This document shows, one piece after another, positions 7,199-17,211 of a stretch of 39,390 bases of DNA. The notes beneath the pieces were generated by a model, which had not been told where the DNA came from, made no database searches, and was given only the letters and a program-made list of their open reading frames with translations. Origin of the DNA: Limnoraphis robusta CS-951 (GTDB lineage: Bacteria > Cyanobacteriota > Cyanobacteriia > Cyanobacteriales > Microcoleaceae); NCBI RefSeq assembly GCF_000972705.2, contig NZ_LATL02000011.1, forward strand, positions 1 to 39,390. The letters are read 5' to 3'. A program made the position numbers and the translations under genes. The first letter of the stretch is position 1, and every line of letters starts with the position of its first letter.

Positions 7199-9154
7199 TT
7201 AGTATCCTAGATAAAGAAAAGAATAGCCCATATTTCTTCTTCTCGTATTAATAAAATCTTTGTTTTGATCCCCTTGAATTTCTCGAATTAAAACTTCATA
7301 GCCTGTGGCGGATGGTATGTAAGAACGGGTTAAAATAGCTACCTTTGACTGATCATTAATGTACTGAGCTTGAGGAGGATTAAGATCAGGAATATCAGAG
7401 TTAACATATATAAATCCTCCCTGAACTACAGTTAAACCCTGATTTTTTGTTTCTAAAATTGTACCGGGTTTTTCGGTTTTTAATCCCAATATCCAGAGTT
7501 GACCTCCATCATTTAAAATCTTAGATTCTGATTCTAAAGGTACACCTTCTACATTCAAACTTCTTGCCCAAGCTTTTTGATTTTGAATTTGCACTGATTC
7601 TGAAACAACATCTTCAAAAAATACATTCCCTTTCCCTTCTGTCGTGTTTTGATATGAAGTGATCCAACTTCGCTGAATGACCAGTGTACGATTGGCATTA
7701 TGTTCAATACTTGGCCCTTCCATTCGTTCCATCACAACAATCGGTTCATCACCCTCTTCAAACCGAAACACCGGATCAACTGAATCTCTCGTAAATTTTG
7801 CTCTCATACCAATAATTTTTTTGACAGTCCCCCGGATTAAAATAGGTTGATTCACCTGGTAAGAACGATTCGGAAGAAATACAGTCTGCACTCCGGGAGT
7901 ATCAATTGCGGCTTGAATATCTTCTCCTGAATTACCCTCTACAACTGCAATATTATTCAAATCATGTTCAATATAGGGTGTTTCTTCTACAGGGATAGAT
8001 AACATCTGGGTTTGGGTTGAAAGATTAACAATTGGAGATCTACACATCCACTGTTCAATCTCTCCCTGAAGTGTTTCAACTTCTCCTGTTTCGCAGCTAT
8101 AAACTTGAGCGGTATTTTGATATCCCGTTTGTTTGATATCAAATAAATAGGTGCTAATTGATTGCTTTTCTCCGTCTGTCGCTTGACCATTATCTCGATA
8201 TCGGGTTTCAATTGCGGCTTGATTATCTCCACCCAATCCTTGAAATTCACCACCAATCAGAGTAAGAGTAGCGTTATGTTCTTTGACTAATAAAACAGGA
8301 ACTTGGTTAATACTTTTTAAGTTCCGAATGGTTAGAACCTGCATAACCTGCTCAATTCCCACTTTATTTTGTTGGGTCAAGGTAATGTTTTCCATTGTGA
8401 TTGAGTTAGTCGTTCCTCCCCCCACAAGAATACCCTGATCAAAGCCTTCTACAAATACATTTTTAATCAAAAGAGGCCCGACTTCAGCAGAAGTTAAGTT
8501 CAGACCTTGAGCGCCTTGACCATCACCGGAAATAATTGCAACATTAAACACACCTCCGCCATTATTAGAGTTCATTTTGATGCCAATTGCATTTTTATTT
8601 CCTGAACCCACATGAACGGTTAAATTCTCAATGCGGTTGCGAAATGCGTTAGCTCGATTATCTTTTGTGTCTAAAACAGGTTTACTCTCGCCACTAGAAA
8701 AGTTATCAGCATTATCTTTAAGGCGAATAATACTTCCTTCTCGAGTTTCACCTAAAAGGGTTGTTCGTTTATAGTAAAGTCCGCCATGCGCTCCTTTTGG
8801 CCATTCAATCGTATCACTAACAATATAAGTTCCATTGGGAACATATATAATTTTGCTGCCGTTGGCAATTTCATCTCGGCTAATTGCTTGTTTAAAGGCT
8901 TCTGTATCATCGGTTATGCCGTCACCTTTTGCGCCGTAGTCTTTGACATTAATCACACCTCCCTCTGCTTCGGAAACAGGGGGAAACACTTCTCTTTGCG
9001 GCGGATAATTTGCCATTGCACTGTTAAGGCCAGGATTGTTTTGAGATAAATTTGATTCGGAGTTGGGAAAGATATTTTGCCTAAAAATTTCTTCGGAAGC
9101 GCAGCTTGAAGCTAAAAAGGTTAGTACAACTAAAGCTATTGTTTTGTAAATCAT
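7199..9154 (-). CDS. Secreted twin beta-helix protein, pectate-lyase superfamily (paralog A, probable lipoprotein)
   Basis: 651 aa. The N-terminus MIYKTIALVVLTFLASSCAS is a signal peptide ending in a lipobox-like ASSC (Cys18), so it is probably lipid-anchored. A Pectate_lyase_3-type right-handed beta-helix begins at GGVINVKDYGAKGDG (~65), with the usual TDDTEAF. A second, weaker helix start lies near 405-440, where the FGA motif has been lost but GEDIQAAID and FLPNRSYQV remain. Near residue 553 it carries QLWILGLKTEK, shared with the other two paralogs in this window. Such folds occur in polysaccharide lyases, epimerases, hydrolases and phage depolymerases; no catalytic residues can be assigned. 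Last gene of the 14-gene minus-strand run, so its role is probably on the locus's own polymer. Confidence 0.85.
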   Translation of the reverse strand: MIYKTIALVVLTFLASSCASEEIFRQNIFPNSESNLSQNNPGLNSAMANYPPQREVFPPVSEAEGGVINVKDYGAKGDGITDDTEAFKQAISRDEIANGSKIIYVPNGTYIVSDTIEWPKGAHGGLYYKRTTLLGETREGSIIRLKDNADNFSSGESKPVLDTKDNRANAFRNRIENLTVHVGSGNKNAIGIKMNSNNGGGVFNVAIISGDGQGAQGLNLTSAEVGPLLIKNVFVEGFDQGILVGGGTTNSITMENITLTQQNKVGIEQVMQVLTIRNLKSINQVPVLLVKEHNATLTLIGGEFQGLGGDNQAAIETRYRDNGQATDGEKQSISTYLFDIKQTGYQNTAQVYSCETGEVETLQGEIEQWMCRSPIVNLSTQTQMLSIPVEETPYIEHDLNNIAVVEGNSGEDIQAAIDTPGVQTVFLPNRSYQVNQPILIRGTVKKIIGMRAKFTRDSVDPVFRFEEGDEPIVVMERMEGPSIEHNANRTLVIQRSWITSYQNTTEGKGNVFFEDVVSESVQIQNQKAWARSLNVEGVPLESESKILNDGGQLWILGLKTEKPGTILETKNQGLTVVQGGFIYVNSDIPDLNPPQAQYINDQSKVAILTRSYIPSATGYEVLIREIQGDQNKDFINTRRRNMGYSFLYLGY

Positions 9155-9222
9155 GGTTCACCCGGTAACTTGAGTCTAAAAGATAGTCAAAATTTAATTT
9201 TGATTGAAATGAACACCCAGAT

Positions 9223-10665
9223 TTATTTTAAAAGCAATAAGACTTGAAATAGATCTTTAATCGATTTTGGACGCTGGTATGCTGTTTGTGGGGTAGCAAT
9301 TTCACTCACTTTGTTTTGCTTTTGACAGTGATGCTCTTGCCATCTCAAACCAATAATACTCGCAACATAAAGCATATAACCCGGTTCTTCCATTTGGGTA
9401 AAAATTAAACCGAAAGCGATGGGGCAAAGCGCAATAAACTTAGACACATCATCGAAACAGAGTCGTCGCCAAACCACCCACCAAACATATAGAAATGAAA
9501 TTAAACCGAGCCATCCTACATCTCCCCAAATTCCAGCCCAACCAAACAAGGGAGAAAACATACTGGATTGATCCCCTAACCAACTTGCTCCCACAGCTTG
9601 CCAAATTGCATTGGTAGCAGGGTGTTCGGTTGAACCGAGTGGACGCAACAGACTATCGTATTCTCGAAGCATCCATCCCCCCAGTCGTCCAACTGTATGA
9701 CCTGGCCCCAAACCCAACCAAGGATGCAATACGGAGTCATAGAAGGTCGGAACAATCCGAAACGTTGCTGTTTTCAAGAGAGTGGCTTCTCCTTCGGGGC
9801 CATAAATTTCGGGTCTCATCCAAGTTTGAAACGCTTCGAGAGCTTCTATATTATGTATACCCCAGAAGAACGCATAACCCAGCACAACGCCTCCAATGAT
9901 ATATTGAAGGGCTTGTACAATGTTTTGAAACTTAGTCAATAACAAAAATATACCCGCTATTCCAAACACCAGCATAACTTGTTTAGCATCAGCCATATTC
10001 ATGTGCCAAAATGTAGCTAATGCCACACCAGCACGAAATAAAATTGGCAGTTTTTTAGCGGCAGAAAAATAGTATACACCAAAAGTTAGGGCAACGGAAG
10101 CCGCAACAACGTGACCCGCTCCTCCCCCAATAAATACACCTTTAATATTGTCTTCTAAGCCTTCGCGAAGATGGAGCTGTAAAACATAATGTTGAACATA
10201 AGCAAAGATCGTATTGGTAAAAGAAGAAAAAATGATAAAGGCGCGAAATTGTAATAATTTCTCTGGAGTCAGAGGCAGACTAACAATTGCAATGAGCAGA
10301 AGAAAATGCTCACAAAAAAACATGAAATTTAAACAAGCATTAATGAAACCTGCATTGTTTAAAATTGCACTGGCAAGGTTGACTGCAAAAAATAGCATAA
10401 CCGCTATCGTTAATTCCTGAACAATGGCAATTTGTTTCCGATCTTTTACCTTGCTTTTTAGCAGTACAAATGCACAGATCCAAGGAATAATACCCAAATG
10501 CGCCAGGTTAATAATAGAAGGAAATTTTAATAAGGTTAAAACTCGGGGATAGAAAGCCGAACAAAAGCCAAAAAGCACCAGAGTAGACAGCTTAATAAAT
10601 CCCTTGCGCTTTTTTGGGGGTCGATAATAGTATGGAGTTTGAGTTAAGTCTTCATAGGATTTCAC
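9223..10665 (-). CDS. Wzy-like O-antigen/exopolysaccharide polymerase
   Basis: 480 aa with about 11-12 hydrophobic segments from residue ~28 to ~440 and a large loop at ~270-375 between late segments, the layout of Wzy/WaaL-type proteins. The loop contains HPWLGLGPGHTVGRLGGW; an HP.LG.GPG-like sequence is typical of O-antigen ligase/polymerase (Wzy_C) proteins. It would join lipid-linked repeat units on the periplasmic side of the inner membrane. The start is GTG with an AAGAGG site 10 nt upstream; no ATG fits better. In the minus-strand operon, 36 bp downstream of a GT4 gene. Ligase activity cannot be excluded from sequence alone. Confidence 0.8.
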   Translation of the reverse strand: MKSYEDLTQTPYYYRPPKKRKGFIKLSTLVLFGFCSAFYPRVLTLLKFPSIINLAHLGIIPWICAFVLLKSKVKDRKQIAIVQELTIAVMLFFAVNLASAILNNAGFINACLNFMFFCEHFLLLIAIVSLPLTPEKLLQFRAFIIFSSFTNTIFAYVQHYVLQLHLREGLEDNIKGVFIGGGAGHVVAASVALTFGVYYFSAAKKLPILFRAGVALATFWHMNMADAKQVMLVFGIAGIFLLLTKFQNIVQALQYIIGGVVLGYAFFWGIHNIEALEAFQTWMRPEIYGPEGEATLLKTATFRIVPTFYDSVLHPWLGLGPGHTVGRLGGWMLREYDSLLRPLGSTEHPATNAIWQAVGASWLGDQSSMFSPLFGWAGIWGDVGWLGLISFLYVWWVVWRRLCFDDVSKFIALCPIAFGLIFTQMEEPGYMLYVASIIGLRWQEHHCQKQNKVSEIATPQTAYQRPKSIKDLFQVLLLLK

Positions 10666-10701
10666 AAGCGATTAACCTCTTTCAAACCACAATTTTTAAC
10701 C

Positions 10702-11865
10702 TTAGAGAGAACGAGCAATTTCATAAATCTCCATAAGCTGATGGTAGTTTTTCTCAGGAGTATATTTCGCCTCATACTCAGCCCTAGCAGAGTGGCGCAT
10801 TTGGATTAATTCTTTGGGGTGAGCGATCGCTTTTTCCACTATAGCAGCTAAGTCTAAAGGATCACTCGGACGAAAATGCAACCCAGTACGATCATTATCA
10901 ACTAATTCGGCGATCGCTCCCAAATTAGAAGCAATAACCGGAGTCCCTTTCGCAAAGGCTTCTACCGCAACTCGACCAAAGGTTTCATACCATTTAGACG
11001 GAAAAATCAAAAACATTGCTTCTCCCATCATGTCATAAACCTCAGCCATCGGTTTGCGTCCCAACCACTCCACGTTAGACAGTCGTTGAGTCGCTTCAAC
11101 CACTAAACTCGATAAAGGCCCGTCTCCCACTATTTTAAGCGGGATAGGACTGTTGAGGTGTTCCCAAGCTTGCAGTAAGATATCAAGACCCTTTTCAACG
11201 GAAAGCCGCCCGACATAAAGGGCATATCCACCGCTTCCTGATCCCATTCCGGGGTCTGGAGAAACAAAGTTAGGTTTGACTATAATTTTCTCTCCAGGCC
11301 ATCCCGCTTCAATAAATTTTTGTCGAGCAAACTGACTTAAACTGACAAAAAGATTCACCTGGCTTAACCAAGTATTCATCACTTGATGAGTCATTAACAT
11401 GGCAATAGTTCCCGCAGTTGCCAGGCGACTTTCTCGATAGCAAGCGTGTAAAAATCCGGGATAAGGAACAGGTTTTCCGAGACAATCTTCACAAACTCGA
11501 CCTTGACGAAAAAACAGTCCATTAGGACAAATTAACCGATAATTTCGTAAGGTTTGGACAACTGGAACCCCTGCCGAACGGGCAGCATAATAAACCGAAG
11601 GTGAAATAAGCGGAAAAAAGTTCTGAACGTGAACGATATCTGTCGGTGAGTTCTTGAGCTTTTGTTGAACAATTTGATAGGATTCTTGAGACCAGATGGT
11701 TTTCAGGGCTAAATGAGCCGAATTAAAGCTAGCAATGCGATCATTATGTTCTTCGTAGCGATCAACTTCATGTCCCATTTCTCTAAGAAGATTGGCTTCG
11801 GCTTGGGTTGACTCATCTTCTCCGCCCCTCACTTGATAGTTGTTATGGATGCTCAAAATACGCAT
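10702..11865 (-). CDS. Glycosyltransferase family 4
   Basis: 387-aa GT-B retaining sugar transferase, cytoplasmic, probably membrane-associated. The N-terminal domain starts MRILSIHNNYQVRGGEDES (acceptor-side glycine loop). The middle has LRNYRLICPNGLFFR followed by a Cys-rich stretch (CEDC and a later Cys), typical of one GT4 subgroup. The C-terminal domain shows YVGRLSVEKGLDIL and the EX7E motif ETFGRVAVE with KGTPVIAS. Donor and acceptor sugars cannot be read. ATG start. It lies between a twin beta-helix gene and the polymerase gene in the same direction. Confidence 0.9.
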   Translation of the reverse strand: MRILSIHNNYQVRGGEDESTQAEANLLREMGHEVDRYEEHNDRIASFNSAHLALKTIWSQESYQIVQQKLKNSPTDIVHVQNFFPLISPSVYYAARSAGVPVVQTLRNYRLICPNGLFFRQGRVCEDCLGKPVPYPGFLHACYRESRLATAGTIAMLMTHQVMNTWLSQVNLFVSLSQFARQKFIEAGWPGEKIIVKPNFVSPDPGMGSGSGGYALYVGRLSVEKGLDILLQAWEHLNSPIPLKIVGDGPLSSLVVEATQRLSNVEWLGRKPMAEVYDMMGEAMFLIFPSKWYETFGRVAVEAFAKGTPVIASNLGAIAELVDNDRTGLHFRPSDPLDLAAIVEKAIAHPKELIQMRHSARAEYEAKYTPEKNYHQLMEIYEIARSL

Positions 11866-11913
11866 TGAAGCACAGTTCCTTTTGTTGTAAATTATCTCTC
11901 GTTTCTGGTCTGA

Positions 11914-13830
11914 TTAAGTCTGATCAGAGCCAACATACAGAGGCATTCGCCCATGAGAGGCTGGCAGATCTTGAAAGCGAAATTGTTTAGAAATACCATC
12001 GTGAGTTTCTAAAACCTGAGTTTGGTAAACTTCTCCTTTATTGCGATAAATTAAACTAACGCTTGAGTCTTCATTAATAAATGCAGGTGCAGGGCCGATA
12101 CGTTCCCGATTTTTATAGAGTAATCCTCCAAGTACCTCTGTTCGTCCTCCCTCATAGGTGCCAATAATTGTCCGATCTTTTTCGGTTTTGAGTCCCAAAA
12201 TCCACAAATCACTTCCTTTATTGATGATGTGAGGATTGTGTTCATAACTTTCCGTATTAATTTGTCGAATCCAAACTTTTTGATGGTCGAATACCAGGGG
12301 AACAGAAACGACATCTTCAATAAAAACTTTCCCTCCAGGCACTGTATTAATATAACTACCATAGCCCATAACTAACGTTCTTGACGAGGCGTGTTCTATC
12401 CAATAACTGCACTGATTCCCATAGTTTGTGTCCACATTTACGGCGATCGCATCTGAGACGCCATCTTCAATAATAAAGGCAGGTTGCCCCGGTATATTAA
12501 AAATAACCTGAGCCTGAAGACCGAATAATCGCCGCACATTTCCCCGCACGCGAATACTTTGCTTAGAAGTGTAAGTCCCCGCAGGTAAATAAATCACTTC
12601 CGCCCCGGAATCAATGGCTTTTTGAATGGCTACTCCATCATCTTTTTGATCATTCGGTTGAGCGCCAAATTTCCTAACACTCACCCAACGATTGGGATCT
12701 CCGTAGGGAATTTCTGGCGGGTCTTCTATGGGTAACTGTAGGGATTTTTTAGGTTCAGAAAATAGGCTTGAAATTCGATGAGAAACAAACTCTTCTATGG
12801 GAGAACCGGGGAGTTTTTGGCGTTGACCTGCTTGATTATCAATTGCCCATTTGTAGCCTTGGGTTTTCAAATCTCGGGCAAATAAAACCGCTTGAGCGTG
12901 ATTAAGAATAGCTGTAGATTCAGGATTCCCCTCTGTTAGTTCCGCATCAACTAATACCATGAGCGCCATTTTGCCTTGATTTTCAATCGCAGGAACTTGA
13001 TTGCGACTTTTCAGATCATGAATGGCTACAGTATTCGAGGTATTAACAAAGCCGACTTTTCGTTGATTAGTGAGGGTAATGTGTTCAAAAGTCATGCTAT
13101 ATTGGTCGTGAGTGATGAAAATCCCGGTATCAAAACCATCGATATTAACATTTTGAATTAACCCCGGCCCCGGCCAAGGTTTGTCTAAACTTAAACCAAT
13201 AAATCCCTGTTTTTGAGGGTCACTTGAACGAATTGTTACCTGATAAACGCCACCACTATTATTAGTATGATAGCCCATACCAATGGCTCCGGGATTACCC
13301 ATTCCCACATCAATTGTCAGGTTACGAATGCGTTGAAAGAAATTTTGTCCGCCATGACCATATTCAATTTGAAGAACTTTTTTCGGATGTTTTATATCCT
13401 GAAAACCCGGACAATTATCTTTGAGTTTTATAATAACACCTGCACGACTTTCACCCCAAACATCCTTTTTTTTATCTCCCCATGCAATGGTATCACTAAT
13501 AAGGTAAACTCCATTGGGAATATAAATGGCACGAATGCTTCCGCCTTCATCGGATTTTCCTCGACCAAAAACACTTTTGAAAGCTTCGGTATCATCCGTT
13601 TTACCATCTCCTTTTGCTCCGAAGTCTTTAACGTTAACATAGCCGGATTCTGTAGGCAAGGCTAAGGAGGGCGAAGCAACAATTTCTGCTGAAAAATTAG
13701 AGGGGATTTCGTTAGGACGACGTTGCATGAACTGACTTTGTGCTGAACCCTGATTAACTATCGTATGACTGACGAATACAACGATTATCCCCAAAATTAT
13801 CAGAGCCGTTAATCGTTTTTTTACTCTCAT
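11914..13830 (-). CDS. Secreted twin beta-helix protein, pectate-lyase superfamily (paralog B)
   Basis: 638 aa. A short basic start followed by a hydrophobic segment (~8-26, ALIILGIIVVFVSHTIV) and GSAQS suggests a Sec signal peptide or N-terminal membrane anchor. Two Pectate_lyase_3 helix starts are intact: VNVKDFGAKGDGKTDDTEAF (~46-65) and VSVRKFGAQPND...DDGVAIQKAI (~385). Between them lie DVGMGNPGAIG and KPWPGP, both closely matched in the giant protein at the right end of the window. Near 540 it has DLWILGLKTEK and then TEVLGGLLY, the shared C-terminal motif. Likely periplasmic or cell-surface polysaccharide-active or polysaccharide-binding protein; catalytic residues are not identifiable. 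Confidence 0.85.
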   Translation of the reverse strand: MRVKKRLTALIILGIIVVFVSHTIVNQGSAQSQFMQRRPNEIPSNFSAEIVASPSLALPTESGYVNVKDFGAKGDGKTDDTEAFKSVFGRGKSDEGGSIRAIYIPNGVYLISDTIAWGDKKKDVWGESRAGVIIKLKDNCPGFQDIKHPKKVLQIEYGHGGQNFFQRIRNLTIDVGMGNPGAIGMGYHTNNSGGVYQVTIRSSDPQKQGFIGLSLDKPWPGPGLIQNVNIDGFDTGIFITHDQYSMTFEHITLTNQRKVGFVNTSNTVAIHDLKSRNQVPAIENQGKMALMVLVDAELTEGNPESTAILNHAQAVLFARDLKTQGYKWAIDNQAGQRQKLPGSPIEEFVSHRISSLFSEPKKSLQLPIEDPPEIPYGDPNRWVSVRKFGAQPNDQKDDGVAIQKAIDSGAEVIYLPAGTYTSKQSIRVRGNVRRLFGLQAQVIFNIPGQPAFIIEDGVSDAIAVNVDTNYGNQCSYWIEHASSRTLVMGYGSYINTVPGGKVFIEDVVSVPLVFDHQKVWIRQINTESYEHNPHIINKGSDLWILGLKTEKDRTIIGTYEGGRTEVLGGLLYKNRERIGPAPAFINEDSSVSLIYRNKGEVYQTQVLETHDGISKQFRFQDLPASHGRMPLYVGSDQT

Positions 13831-13845
13831 TTTAACTCGGTTGAT

Positions 13846-14997
13846 TTAGGATTTTTTGTTAACGATAGATTCATAAATCGTTTCTAAAACACGAGCTTGT
13901 TTATCTTGGTTAAAATTGACTTCTACTTGTTCTCGTCCTCGCTGACTAAACTGTTGCCATAATTCTAGGTTATTTAATAATTGTAAACTATATTCAGCTA
14001 ATCCTTTAATATCTTTTTCTGGGGTCAGAAAACCTGTTTCTCCATGAATAACGGCTTCTGGAATTCCCGCATGATAGGTACTAATCACAGGAAGTCCCAT
14101 TGCTTGCGCCTCTAATACAACATTGGGTAATCCTTCAGAATCCCCTTGAGATGCGGTAACACTTGGGGTTGCGAGTAAACGAGCGCGATTCATCCAATTT
14201 CGCACAATTTCAGGCGGTTGGGTTCCGAGAAATTGATAGTTTTTCAGTTTTTGTTCGGCTAAAGTTTCAAGCTGAGTTTTTAACGTTCCATCCCCAATAA
14301 TTACCAGTTGAACCTCTGGTTTTTCGGCTTGAACGTGGCTGATTGCTTCGATTAAATATTCACAGCCTTTTTTCTCGGTTAAACGCCCCACAAACAGCAC
14401 GATGGGTTCGCGAGTTATTTCTAAATTGGGGCAGAATTTGTTAACATCTACGCCATGATAATGGGTTCTAATTTTTTCAGGCGGAAAGCCATTTTCTAGG
14501 AGTTTTTTATGAATAAATTGAGAAACGGTTAAAAATAAAGTGGTTTTTTCTTTTAGCTTTTCCAAACGATTAAAATAAATCCAATGATTCAGAGAGGTAT
14601 AGCGGGAATGTTCGGCATCAACGGTGGCATCTGCGCCTCGATAGTGAACAATTAGAGGAATATTCAGTGATTTTATCCAGGGTAAAACTAAGACTCCACT
14701 CAACCCAAATTGAGCATGAATTAAAACCGGATTTAACTGTTTAACCTGTCGATAAAGTTGGGGAGCAAAGCCAGAAAGTTTAAAGAGTTGTTCCTCTATT
14801 TTCCCTCTCAAATTCCCGGAATTAATAACAAAGGTTCGTTCCCTGGGTAATTCTAATCCTTGTACCCGACGAGAACCCACATAATAGGCGGTAAATTGTT
14901 GAAATTTCTCCGCCGGGTCTCGTATAAAAGTCTGGGAGGGAGGAAGCAAAAGGCTGTTAAATAAGATGACGGCGGGTTTGCTTGTATAGTTCTGCAT
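13846..14997 (-). CDS. Glycosyltransferase family 4
   Basis: 383-aa GT-B transferase. N-terminal domain: LFNSLLLPPSQTFIRDPAE (~12-30), the SQTFI form seen in colanic-acid WcaL-type transferases, then IHAQFGLSGVLVLPW and HYRGADAT. C-terminal nucleotide-sugar domain: VLFVGRLTEKKGCEYLIEAI, VIIGDGTLKTQLE, and the EX7E motif EGLPNVVLE followed by MGLPVIST. Sugar specificity unknown. ATG start; only 15 bp separates its stop from the next gene (paralog B), supporting co-transcription. Confidence 0.9.
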   Translation of the reverse strand: MQNYTSKPAVILFNSLLLPPSQTFIRDPAEKFQQFTAYYVGSRRVQGLELPRERTFVINSGNLRGKIEEQLFKLSGFAPQLYRQVKQLNPVLIHAQFGLSGVLVLPWIKSLNIPLIVHYRGADATVDAEHSRYTSLNHWIYFNRLEKLKEKTTLFLTVSQFIHKKLLENGFPPEKIRTHYHGVDVNKFCPNLEITREPIVLFVGRLTEKKGCEYLIEAISHVQAEKPEVQLVIIGDGTLKTQLETLAEQKLKNYQFLGTQPPEIVRNWMNRARLLATPSVTASQGDSEGLPNVVLEAQAMGLPVISTYHAGIPEAVIHGETGFLTPEKDIKGLAEYSLQLLNNLELWQQFSQRGREQVEVNFNQDKQARVLETIYESIVNKKS

Positions 14998-15031
14998 TAA
15001 ATCAACTCCTAAACTGAAAAATAACTAGAAA

Positions 15032-16297
15032 TCAACTGATAATTTTTTCATAAAGTTGGGCTAATTTTTGACCTTTAATTTCCCAAGAAAATTCTTCTTG
15101 AACTCGCTTTTGTCCGGCTTTTGCCATCTGCGTTCGCAACTCGGGGTTTTCAGCTAGAGTTTTCATCGCCAAGGCTAAATCTTTTATTGCTTGTTCGGGA
15201 GTTTCAGCCGTGATTTTAAAGCCTGTTTCTTCTGTAACTTGCAGGGCTGGCCCGCCCAAATCTAAACAGATAACAGGACAACCTGCTGCCATCGCTTCTA
15301 AACAGACTAACCCACCGGATTCATGCAGGCTAGGATGAACTAAAGCCACGCATTGTCTGAGCTTATTTAAGGTGTCTTGTCGAGAGAGTTTCTTCCAAAA
15401 TTTAACTTGAGTTTGAATGCCTAATTTCTCAACTAAATCCTCAAGTATTTGGCGTTCTGGGCCGTCGCCAATCATCCAATATTCTGTATTTTTGGGTAAA
15501 TTCGCTTGAGCAAAAGCTTGTAATCCTAAGTGAAATCCTTTCCAGTGTAACAGGCGACCAATACTAACAAATCTGATGGTATTTCGCTCAAGTTGAACGG
15601 CTTCTCCGAGTTGAATAATTTCTTCTTGAGATAGTCCTAATTGAGAGATGATTTCGACATGAGTGGCGCCGAGTTTTCGCAGTCTAGAGGCTGTGTCTTC
15701 TGTTGTTCCTCTAGCTAAAATACTGCGTTGAGCGGTGAGGTGAACAAAGGGGTCAATTTCTCCTAAGTTTCGGACAATATCTCGGAGAATTTCATAGCGT
15801 TTTCCTGAAGCACTAAACTCTTTGCGAAAAGCTGGGGGCGCCACTTCTCCGCCACCGACTGGCCCCCAAACAAAAGGAACGGGGAGTAATGCTAAAAAAC
15901 TCGGCGTTGCATAGCGAACGTAGGTGACATGATGAACGATATCAAACTTGATTTGTTGATGCAGTTTACGGCCTAGAAAATAAGCGGAAATTTGCCAGAG
16001 ATAATAGTGTAAATAAACCAGTCGTTGGTTTCGGTTCAGTTTTTGTACCCAACGAGAAGGTTCACAGTAGATAAATTCTAAGCCTGGTAAGGGATTTTTT
16101 TGGAGTTCAGCTTCGATTTCCGAACGATTATTTTCTCGCGTTAAAACCCAGACTTTGTGATATTTCACCAGTTCTCGAACGATGTTCCATCCAACTCCTG
16201 GTTCTGAACCTTCTCCGGGACGACAGGCATAGGCGGAGATTAAAACGTTCAGACCGTTCACGTTATCTTCAAGTTCTAATCGGTTAAATTCGCTCAT
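15032..16297 (-). CDS. Glycosyltransferase family 4
   Basis: 421 aa. The N-terminal signature ISAYACRPGEGSEPGVGW (~21-38) defines a GT4 subgroup common in cyanobacterial exopolysaccharide clusters. PFVWGPVGGGE (~140) and RFVSIGRLLHWKGFHLGL (~240) follow, then the EX7E motif ESGGLVCLE and AAGCPVICLDLGGP. Retaining cytoplasmic GT-B enzyme; donor and acceptor unknown. ATG start. A 98-bp gap separates it from the upstream methyltransferase gene and 34 bp from the next GT. Confidence 0.9.
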   Translation of the reverse strand: MSEFNRLELEDNVNGLNVLISAYACRPGEGSEPGVGWNIVRELVKYHKVWVLTRENNRSEIEAELQKNPLPGLEFIYCEPSRWVQKLNRNQRLVYLHYYLWQISAYFLGRKLHQQIKFDIVHHVTYVRYATPSFLALLPVPFVWGPVGGGEVAPPAFRKEFSASGKRYEILRDIVRNLGEIDPFVHLTAQRSILARGTTEDTASRLRKLGATHVEIISQLGLSQEEIIQLGEAVQLERNTIRFVSIGRLLHWKGFHLGLQAFAQANLPKNTEYWMIGDGPERQILEDLVEKLGIQTQVKFWKKLSRQDTLNKLRQCVALVHPSLHESGGLVCLEAMAAGCPVICLDLGGPALQVTEETGFKITAETPEQAIKDLALAMKTLAENPELRTQMAKAGQKRVQEEFSWEIKGQKLAQLYEKIIS

Positions 16298-16395
16298 TTG
16301 TAGTTAGGCAATTTTTTCCCATCTGTATTGAAAATTAAACTCAGTTAATGTTGATTAAATTTCGTTGACTCGGGTTGAGAATATCAGCTCGTTAT

Positions 16396-17211
16396 TTAAG
16401 CATTGGGCTTGATAATAATTCCGACATACTTGGCATTTTCCAATATCGGTGTTTGAACAATGATTGGATTTTCGCCTACAGAATCAGAAAAATCACGGAA
16501 TGCAAAATCATCATGTATATCATCTGAAATTAATATTCCTCCGGGTTTAAGAGCATTCCAGAGTTTAGGATAAGCCCACATTCGTCCTTCATAAAATTTA
16601 TCACTATCATAATGAGCCATATCTATCACATTCAGCCTTTTTAGGGCTTGAGGAAGGGCTTCTCGGTCAGCGGCTGCCAAGATTGTCCAAAAACGTTTCA
16701 ATTCTGAAGGGACAACACAGCCGACATACTGTTCACTTCCTTCAAAAAAATAGGGAAGGTCGGTACTAATTAGGTGAGAATTGCTTCGCTGACTCAGAGA
16801 AAGTAATAAGGTTAAAGAAGACCAACCATAAGATACTCCAGTTTCGATTACCTGTAGGGCTTGCAGGTGTTCTGCGAGCTGATAAATCAGTTCTAGATTT
16901 CCACCTCCTCCCATTTGAACGGGAGACTTTTCGGTAATTTCTCTAGCTCTACTCAATTGCTCTTGAAACTTTTCCTCAAAGGGTTCAAACTGCTGTAAAC
17001 CTGTAATTTTTGTAATCGCCGTTTGAGTGTCAATTGCATATTGTTCACACCATTTTGTTGCTTCCTCTTGTGCTTTTGCTCTTGACTGTGCTGTATAAGT
17101 CGAACGTTCAGGCCAGAAAGTATTTTCGACTTTTCTTTGAGTTCTTCGGAGGGCTTCAGGATACAAGTTAGGACGATGTAATAACCAAAAAAAACGCTTT
17201 AAACTTGACAT
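16396..17211 (-). CDS. Class I SAM-dependent methyltransferase (Methyltransf_24-like)
   Basis: 271 aa, soluble. The SAM-binding motif is VIETGVSYGWSSLTLLL (~116-132); the acidic residue after beta-2 is in LISTDLPYF; GGILISDDIHDD (~230) is the acidic metal/catalytic stretch typical of the Methyltransf_24/O-methyltransferase group. Residues ~1-90 are a charged helical N-terminus. It probably adds O-methyl groups to a sugar of the polymer, inferred from the seven GT and acylation genes around it. ATG start at 17211. An assignment as a hydroxylase-like relative of the same fold is possible but less likely. Confidence 0.8.
   Translation of the reverse strand: MSSLKRFFWLLHRPNLYPEALRRTQRKVENTFWPERSTYTAQSRAKAQEEATKWCEQYAIDTQTAITKITGLQQFEPFEEKFQEQLSRAREITEKSPVQMGGGGNLELIYQLAEHLQALQVIETGVSYGWSSLTLLLSLSQRSNSHLISTDLPYFFEGSEQYVGCVVPSELKRFWTILAAADREALPQALKRLNVIDMAHYDSDKFYEGRMWAYPKLWNALKPGGILISDDIHDDFAFRDFSDSVGENPIIVQTPILENAKYVGIIIKPNA

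Noticed and set aside
7987..8256. 89-codon minus-strand frame
   Set aside because: Lies wholly inside paralog A in another phase; no ribosome site or recognisable motif.
13267..13665. 132-codon plus-strand frame
   Set aside because: Antisense to the N-terminal half of paralog B, which has clear family motifs; the Asn/Ile-rich translation resembles no protein.
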